This document shows positions 59,501 through 64,000 of a stretch of DNA of 64,000 bases, piece after piece. The position numbers were made by a program, and so were the translations under genes. A model generated the notes under the pieces. The model did no database searches, was not told the DNA's origin, and worked only from the letters and a program-made list of their open reading frames with translations. Origin of the DNA: VBOC01 sp964512655 (GTDB lineage Bacteria > Bacteroidota > Ignavibacteria > UBA10030 > SZUA-254). The first letter of the stretch is position 1, and every line of letters starts with the position of its first letter. The DNA lies in the NCBI GenBank assembly GCA_964512655.1, contig CAZEJT010000006.1, positions 62,001 to 126,000 on the forward strand, in the 5' to 3' direction.

Positions 59501-61355
59501 TCTTGTCTGCAATTCAGACTTTGTGAACAAGGGCTCTCTCCACGCAGGGACATCGACGATAACGATCGGGGGAACTCAGTCGCGGACGTTTCTAAACGCG
59601 CCGGTCGACGGCCCTGCGTCCGCGTTTTATAACCTTGAGCTCGGCGGCGGCATCACGACGTCTACGGGGAACATCGTGGTGACGAACCAGCTGACGCTTC
59701 ACGGGACGCTCGATCCCCGGCTCAAAGACACCATCGCGATCACCAGCAACAGCCCCGACGCCATCGCGGACACGGGATCGATCACGCGAGGAACCGTGTC
59801 CCGGGCGATCGCACAGGGGGACACCGCTCCCTACCGCTTCCAGACCCCGTCCACATTCCTGAAATTCGACGGGACCGGTTCGTACCCGGGCGCATTGGCG
59901 TTGACTCTCCTCCCTGACACGGTGCCGACCTCGTTCCAGCTCAACTGGAAGGTTGTCCCGGGTGTCGCCGACACGGCGAATAACACGGTGAACGGCGACC
60001 AGGTCGTGCGAACTACCAGGTTTGCGATCGGAGACGAAAACAATAACCCCCCGGGATCCGGAACGCCCGTCATCGGGCGTGAGTTTGCCCTCAAGAGCAC
60101 GGGAGGAGGCGGAACTGCCGCCGCGGCGATTCAGCTTGAGTACAACCAGTCAGAAGTGCCGGGTTCCAAAGCCGAGACGCCGCTGCACATCCTGATCGGT
60201 CCATACGTTTCCGACTCTGTGAGGCCGCTCTGGAACATGGTCTCTTTGCCGCTCGTCCCCTCAGACGGAACGAAGGATTCTCTCTTCCCCGGCTCGACAA
60301 CTCCGGCGTTTTCATATCAGGGTTCTTACAACGCCAACCCGACCCTCAGTCTCGGACAGGGTTACTGGCTGAGGATGAGCTCCGCACGCCTCATTACAAT
60401 CTTTGGAGCCGACGTCGAGAATGACACGCTGCCTCTGACGGCCGGCTGGAATCTGATCGGAGGCCTGAGTTTCCCCGTGGGAGTCAAATCCGTCACGACG
60501 CTGCCTCCGTCCCAGATCTCAAGCCGCTTCTTCGGTTACACCGGCGGTTATACCCCCGCCGACAGCCTGAGACCCATGCACGGATACTGGGTCAAGGTAA
60601 AATCGGATTGCGGACTGGCATTATCGACGGCCGGCTACGCCGCGAAGACGGCCGGAGGTCCCTCGATTCTCAAACAGCTCAGCAGGCTAATCCTGACGGA
60701 CGCGAGCGGCGGCGAGCAGGCGCTCTACTTCGGCGCGAGCCGGGATATCGACGTGCGGCAATATGAGCTCCCCCCGGCTCCGCCGGAAGGTGTGTTCGAT
60801 GCACGATACTCCACGCAGCGGATGCTTGAGCTGGTTGAGAGAGGATCAGCGAGGGAGATACCGATTCTCATCTCCTCGGCGGTGTTCCCGATGAGGATCC
60901 GGTGGTCTCTCGGGGAACAGGACGGCATCGAGGCAAGCCTCGTCATTGACGGAAAGGCGCTTCCGATCGAACGAACGGGAGAGGTGAGAATCGAAAACGC
61001 CCCGGCGAGCATCCGGCTCCGCATCTACGGCGGCGCTTCCCCGGCTGAAACGCCGAGGGCATTCGCGCTCATGCAGAATTACCCGAATCCCTTCAATCCG
61101 TCCACGACCATCAGGTTCGAAATGCCGGTCGAGAGCCGCGTTTCGCTGAAAATCTACAACGTGATGGGACAGGAGATCAGGACGCTGATCGACGGGGTGC
61201 TCGGAGTGGGCAGGGGCGAAGCGGAGTGGAACTCTCTGAATAGCGGGGGAGCGGCGGTGTCGAGCGGAGTGTACTTCTACCGGATCAATGCAGTCGGCAC
61301 GGCGGATCCGTCGAAGACATTCACCCGCGTGAAGAAAATGATGCTGCTCCGGTAA
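56580..61355 (+). CDS. Giant secreted repeat protein with type IX-type sorting domain
   Basis: 1591 residues. Signal peptide (cleaved near SAQA, 24-27); a beta-rich region with a fibronectin III-like part at about 225-325; eight imperfect repeats of about 50 residues at about 345-764, each with SDGAGGAIIAWQD, a DIYAQRVN and a VQW.NGVP block, probably a beta propeller; an SdrD B-like domain at about 768-860 (MFNDSNSNGVRDPNEPGLAG); more beta-rich sequence including a right-handed-helix-like part near 880-1080; and a C-terminal FlgD/sorting domain from about 1505 (MQNYPNPFNPSTTIRFEMPV to VKKMMLLR). Secreted or surface-attached; role unknown. Confidence 0.87.
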   Translation: MGARISAILRWAFPVFVTLFPTILSAQAPDSARWRFYIKLTDSVTGISSTAALGFHPRATLGIDDTLRGFTDHWTAADSAVVLEFPSPPLFFFEEIRINNGRQPLPNHGLIFNNIHPWTGPSMVDTFVVFMNGAQNHDGDSLYVYTHPQVLTWPSVLNSYADSIILRDVATGSTPGPYVRVDMLNQTQFTYRGNNYLDTISSTFTVDGFNKGFLIYVYHPKKDVGPQPVPIISPPNGATNRLLSETLQWTPISAPYYYKVQVSHSRSFADTMVADSGLFTSKSISGLAQGTWYYWRVIAASAYGVNYWPVPPDSFRTTAEWLDDPTVNNAICTSIHAQTGPTAVSDGAGGAIVCWTDLRNGSNTDIYARRVDASGVVQWTTNGVALSADSNNQEAPVMVSDGAGGAIIAWQDFRSGSNYDIYAQRVNSSGAVQWMGGGVPISSAAGDQSHPAIAGDGAGGAIITWQDHRGSDLDVYAQRVNAAGSVQWLSNGVPVSVATNDQALPAIVSDGAGGAVIAWQDLRGGSDFDMYSQRINASGSPQWLLNGVSVSAAASGQIKASITGDRSGGAIIAWQDQRSGGNHVYARRIDGSGTPRWTSDGVPISTASVSQYAPSLVGDGTGGAIIAFADYHCSGCGSNISAQRIDSGGTPQWTAGGIAVTASSDSADHLAMASDSAGGAIIAWSGFRPSSPGSGVDIYAQRVNRGGTLEWMAGGMGICKAGQNQATPTLVTDASEGGILAWSDPRTDASGDIYGQRILADGSLPRPGIIAGVMFNDSNSNGVRDPNEPGLAGWTVTLHSALGTPAITDAYGNFKFTNPAPGVHFIDEVLQDEWIQTYPRGQGAHTISFSYGDIVTGKKFGNVHAVTFTGSSGGNWSDPSNWGTSQTPGANDPVVIPPNTQVVVDNLTKDTILILRIQSGATLTFSDGVGPLTVAGNFSNDPGGTLSFPGGSAIPGRTGRNSPTPPYGTKATSGLVCNSDFVNKGSLHAGTSTITIGGTQSRTFLNAPVDGPASAFYNLELGGGITTSTGNIVVTNQLTLHGTLDPRLKDTIAITSNSPDAIADTGSITRGTVSRAIAQGDTAPYRFQTPSTFLKFDGTGSYPGALALTLLPDTVPTSFQLNWKVVPGVADTANNTVNGDQVVRTTRFAIGDENNNPPGSGTPVIGREFALKSTGGGGTAAAAIQLEYNQSEVPGSKAETPLHILIGPYVSDSVRPLWNMVSLPLVPSDGTKDSLFPGSTTPAFSYQGSYNANPTLSLGQGYWLRMSSARLITIFGADVENDTLPLTAGWNLIGGLSFPVGVKSVTTLPPSQISSRFFGYTGGYTPADSLRPMHGYWVKVKSDCGLALSTAGYAAKTAGGPSILKQLSRLILTDASGGEQALYFGASRDIDVRQYELPPAPPEGVFDARYSTQRMLELVERGSAREIPILISSAVFPMRIRWSLGEQDGIEASLVIDGKALPIERTGEVRIENAPASIRLRIYGGASPAETPRAFALMQNYPNPFNPSTTIRFEMPVESRVSLKIYNVMGQEIRTLIDGVLGVGRGEAEWNSLNSGGAAVSSGVYFYRINAVGTADPSKTFTRVKKMMLLR
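57600..58870 (+). repeat. Eight-fold coding repeat inside the giant secreted protein
   Basis: About 150 bases per unit, each coding for AVSDGAGGAII, W(Q/T)D.R.G, (I/V)YA(Q/R)RV and VQW..NGV blocks. Units six to eight have drifted (IAFADYHCSGCG, IIAWSGFRPSSPGSG). This matches a seven- or eight-bladed propeller made by internal duplication. Confidence 0.8.
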
Positions 61356-61395
61356 AAGGGTTCCGCCGGGACAGCCGGAGAGTTGACCCCCCGGG

Positions 61396-63492
61396 TTAGA
61401 ACGCCGCGAGCTTGAGCGCGGCCTGCAGAATGTCGTCCTCCTGGATGAGGACGGCATGCTCGAGGATCCGCGAAAACGGTACCGGCGAATGCTTCGACGC
61501 CACGCGCATGGGTGGCGCGTCGAGGAACTTGAACGCGTGCTCGGCAACGAGCGAGGCAACCTCTCCTCCGAAACCGCCGAACTGAGGGTGCTCGTGCGCC
61601 ACCAGAAGCCGTCCGGTTTTCCTCACCGTATGCAGAATCGCGTCCTTGTCGAGGGGATTGATCGTGCGCAGATCCACGACCTCGGCGCTGACTCCGTGAT
61701 CGTCCGCGAGCTTACTCGCCACCCGAAGCGCGTAGTGCACCGGAGTTCCCCACGCAACGATTGAAAGATCCGATCCCTCTCTCCGCACGCGGGCTTTTCC
61801 GAACGGCACAATGTGAGAGGCCGAGGGCCTCGGGCTCTTGGCGAAGAACTGGTTGTAGAGGAACTTGTTTTCGATGTACGCCGTGAATCCCCGGCTCCGC
61901 ATTGCCATCCGCATGAGCCCTACGGCGTCGTCCGCAAAGGAGGGCATGACGATCCGTATTCCCGGCATCGTTGCGAATGTGCCGTCCAGGCTCTGCGAGT
62001 GGTAGAGCCCTCCGCCGATGTACCCCCCCGAGGCAAGCCGCATGACGATGTTCGGCGCGAACTGGCCGTTCGTCCTGTAGTACTCGTGCGAGCACTCGAT
62101 AATCTGCTCCATCGCCGGCCAGAGATAATCGGCGAACTGGGCCCCCTCTACCACCACCCAGATGTCGTTGCGGTAGCGGACGAACCCGTTGGCCGTGCCG
62201 ACGATGAAGTTCTCGGAGATCGGGGCATTGAAGATCCGGCTGTTGCCGAACTCCTGCAGCATTCCCTTGGTGACGTTGAAGACCCCGCCTTTGTCCTTCG
62301 ACGCGACATCCTGTCCCCAGAGAAACGTGTTCTCGTTCCTGCGGAAGTCTTCCTTGAGCGTCTCGTTGATCGCCTCGCGCAGCGTCAGCGCGGGCGCATC
62401 TGCCGGCTGGGCCTTCGGGTCGTCCTCTTTGGGATGATCGAATCCGGGCGGCATGACGTAGAGCGTGGCCGTTGCAGGATCGGGATCGGGCTCGGCCTCG
62501 ACCCGGAGGGCGGTTTCTTCCACCGTCTGATTGTTGACGCTCTCGATCAGGTTGAGTTCCGCCTCGGTGCTGCCCCCTTTGGTGAGGAGGTAATTCCGGA
62601 ACCGCTGGAGGGGATCGAACCGTTTCGCTTCCGCGATCTCTGCGGGCGAGCGGTACGCCTCCTGCCTGTCGGAATTGCTGTGTGAATTGATGCGGACGCA
62701 GTCGGCGTGAATGATCGCCGGGCCGTCCCCGGCTTTCACGTAGTCGAGCGCGATCTGCATTGCGCCCCAGCAGTCGAACACGTTCGTCCCGTCGCAGCTG
62801 ACGATCTTCACGCTCTTGAAGCCTTCGAAATTCTTGGCGACGTTTTCGTTCGCGGACTCTTCGTTGATCGGGACGGAGATGCCGAACCTGTTGTTCTGGA
62901 TGACGAAGACGACGGGGAGCATCTCCCTCGCCGCGCCGCTCACCGCTTCGTACACAAACCCTTCCGACACGGCCGATTCTCCGAAACTGGCGAACGCGAT
63001 CTCATCGCCGTTGTACTTCCTGATGGCCCGCGCGACGCCCGCGGCGTGGAGCGCGTGGTTGCCCGTGGCGGAGGAGACGTTCTGGATCCGGATCGAGGGC
63101 TTGGAGAGGTGGTTGCTCATGTGGCGCCCGCCGGAGCCCACATCCGATGGCTTCGAGAGGCCGTTCTCAATTATTTCCTGTACGGAGAGTCCGGCGGCAA
63201 GGCAGGTCATCAGGTCGCGGTAATAGGGGAAGAGGAAATCCTTTCCCTGCCGGAACGAGAGCCCGAGGATCAGCTGAATCCCTTCGTGCCCCGCGCACGA
63301 CGAATGGTACGACCAGCCCTTCGCCTGCCGCACGTACGTCGCGGCCCGCAGGTCGATGAGGCGTCCGAGGTGAAGCGTCTGATACCATCGTGCGAGGGTT
63401 TTGGGGTGGACGGAGATTCCTTTGTCCGAGAGGGGCTCGAGCGTTACGACTTCGCCCGCGGTTCCTGAATTGATCTCTTTGCCAGTCGCCAT
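61396..63492 (-). CDS. Fused 2-oxoacid dehydrogenase E1 (alpha and beta subunits)
   Basis: Thiamine-diphosphate enzyme that decarboxylates branched-chain or related 2-oxoacids and passes the acyl group to E2. The 698 residues join E1-alpha (about 1-345: GHEGIQLILGLSFRQGKDFL, ASFGESAVSEG with the diphosphate-binding region and NNRFGISVP) to E1-beta (about 370-698: LREAINETLKEDF, FNAPISENFIVGTANGFVR, VVDLRTINPLDKDAI, VAHEHPQFGGFGGEV). Fused forms are common in Bacteroidota. The ATG at 63492 fits the family; the in-frame stretch upstream overlaps the divergent gene. No E2 or E3 gene is nearby. Gene is convergent with the giant protein. Confidence 0.93.
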   Translation of the reverse strand: MATGKEINSGTAGEVVTLEPLSDKGISVHPKTLARWYQTLHLGRLIDLRAATYVRQAKGWSYHSSCAGHEGIQLILGLSFRQGKDFLFPYYRDLMTCLAAGLSVQEIIENGLSKPSDVGSGGRHMSNHLSKPSIRIQNVSSATGNHALHAAGVARAIRKYNGDEIAFASFGESAVSEGFVYEAVSGAAREMLPVVFVIQNNRFGISVPINEESANENVAKNFEGFKSVKIVSCDGTNVFDCWGAMQIALDYVKAGDGPAIIHADCVRINSHSNSDRQEAYRSPAEIAEAKRFDPLQRFRNYLLTKGGSTEAELNLIESVNNQTVEETALRVEAEPDPDPATATLYVMPPGFDHPKEDDPKAQPADAPALTLREAINETLKEDFRRNENTFLWGQDVASKDKGGVFNVTKGMLQEFGNSRIFNAPISENFIVGTANGFVRYRNDIWVVVEGAQFADYLWPAMEQIIECSHEYYRTNGQFAPNIVMRLASGGYIGGGLYHSQSLDGTFATMPGIRIVMPSFADDAVGLMRMAMRSRGFTAYIENKFLYNQFFAKSPRPSASHIVPFGKARVRREGSDLSIVAWGTPVHYALRVASKLADDHGVSAEVVDLRTINPLDKDAILHTVRKTGRLLVAHEHPQFGGFGGEVASLVAEHAFKFLDAPPMRVASKHSPVPFSRILEHAVLIQEDDILQAALKLAAF

Positions 63493-63529
63493 TCGTTCCT
63501 TGTCAAATTGTTTCACATTCGCGCGGTAA

Positions 63530-63557
63530 AAGATACCAATATTTCTTGTTAACTCAA
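63530..63557 (-). promoter_or_regulatory. Possible promoter of the E1 gene
   Basis: Minus strand TTGAGT (63552-63557), 16-base spacer, TATCTT (63530-63535), in a strongly AT-rich gap between divergent genes. Weaker than the others. Confidence 0.35.
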
Positions 63558-63582
63558 ATTTTGCTATATTTTGTCGCCTCCC

Positions 63583-64000
63583 ATGTCGCAGAAAATCCTG
63601 AACATACTTTTCATCGGCGATATCGTCGGCAAGCCCGGACTCGATCTCACCGAATCTCTCATCAAGAGTTACGTTCAGAAATACGAAATCGACTTCGTCG
63701 TCGCGAACGGGGAGAACCTCGTCGAGGGAAAAGGAATCAACGAAGAGTATGCACAGAGGGTGTTCGGGATCGGAGTGCACGTGATCACCGGAGGAAACCA
63801 CCTCTGGGACAACTGGGGAGCAAGAAAGCTCCTTGCCGCCAACCGCAACGTCCTCCGTCCTCTCAACTACCCTTCGGAGAATCCCGGAAACGGCTTCATC
63901 GTCTTCGACCTCGGCGAAAAGGGAAAGGCCGGAGTCCTCAACCTCCAGGGCCGCGTCTACATGCAGCCTCTCGACTGTCCATTCAAGAAGGCCGACTGGG
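63583..64000 (+). CDS. YmdB/TIGR00282-family metallophosphoesterase (5' part)
   Basis: Truncated by the window end; 139 codons are visible. The sequence opens with the phosphoesterase metal motifs FIGDIVGKPG (Asp) and VVANGENLVEGKG (Asn/Glu), followed by GVHVITGGNHLWDN (GNH motif). YmdB of Bacillus is a cyclic-nucleotide phosphodiesterase affecting biofilm and development. The ATG at 63583 lies 12 bases after a TATATT box, and there is no clear Shine-Dalgarno. Confidence 0.93.
   Translation, partial: MSQKILNILFIGDIVGKPGLDLTESLIKSYVQKYEIDFVVANGENLVEGKGINEEYAQRVFGIGVHVITGGNHLWDNWGARKLLAANRNVLRPLNYPSENPGNGFIVFDLGEKGKAGVLNLQGRVYMQPLDCPFKKADW

Noticed and set aside
1..64000. tRNA genes, CRISPR arrays, integrases, transposases, prophage genes
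   Set aside because: Looked for by eye (TTCGANTC arms, regular spaced repeats, DDE or recombinase motifs); none was convincing.

Overview
The window looks like a chromosomal segment of a GC-rich member of the FCB/Bacteroidota group, close to Ignavibacteria, Kryptonia or Kapabacteria. This rests on several sequence features. The primary sigma factor is short, lacks region 1.1 and begins with the NRESQSLDKYLQEIG block. Two secreted proteins end in a NYP(N/D)PFNP sorting/FlgD-like domain as used by type IX secretion clients. A DUF5683 gene follows parAB. Most flanking housekeeping genes have weak or no Shine-Dalgarno. No tRNA, rRNA, CRISPR, transposase, integrase or phage gene was seen.

Layout. 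1-8.7 kb (minus strand): ruvB, ruvA, ruvC, yebC and recJ, then RNase P RNA, an RNase HI-like gene, a zinc-ribbon coiled-coil protein, a NIF3 protein behind a possible attenuator, and a REC-HisKA signalling protein. 8.8-16.3 kb (plus): a GAF-GAF-degenerate GGDEF protein, a small zinc protein, two BMC vertex (EutN/CcmL) genes overlapping rpoD, an NlpC/P60 lipoprotein, def, fmt, a membrane rhodanese and a MauE-like protein. 16.4-27.3 kb (plus): an eleven-gene block of two EHN epoxide hydrolases, three other alpha/beta hydrolases (one broken by an in-frame TAG), an enoyl-CoA hydratase-like protein, an MBL hydrolase, a cupin, two membrane proteins and a thioredoxin-like protein. It has its own strong promoter with an abutting palindrome and strong Shine-Dalgarno sites, and lacks the dispersed repeats found on both sides, so it is probably acquired. 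27.4-32.7 kb: a type IX-type secreted protein, a small membrane protein, parA, parB, ridA and DUF5683. 32.8-36.5 kb (minus): aldo/keto reductase, Kir-type K+ channel, DUF1684 lipoprotein and FKBP lipoprotein. 36.6-48.2 kb (plus): SpmA/SpmB-like pair, proline dehydrogenase, OPT-PepD-OPT, DUF2203, and a MacA/MacB pair with no ATPase gene. 48.2-56.2 kb: uvrB, comF, gap, pgk, rhomboid, ispG and a secreted glutathione peroxidase. 56.3-64 kb: a structured element, a giant 1591-residue secreted protein, a fused 2-oxoacid dehydrogenase E1 (minus) and the start of a YmdB-type phosphoesterase cut by the window end.

How it works together. The chromosome backbone covers recombination and repair (RuvABC, RecJ, UvrB), segregation (ParAB), translation initiation and protein maturation (Def, Fmt) and glycolysis (Gap, Pgk). 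Peptide use is suggested by two OPT transporters around a PepD dipeptidase next to proline dehydrogenase. The hydrolase block probably detoxifies or degrades exogenous epoxides, esters or related compounds, partly outside the cytoplasm, but its substrate cannot be read from sequence.

Regulation. Thirteen promoter candidates share a TTGnnn-like -35 (12 of 13 with TTGNNN starting in T-T-G), an exact 17-base spacer and TATATT/TAGATT/TATAAT/TATTTT. Some (uvrB, the SpmA-like gene, a 29-codon ORF before NIF3) would give nearly leaderless mRNAs. Two families of intergenic hairpin repeats are scattered across the non-island part of the window.
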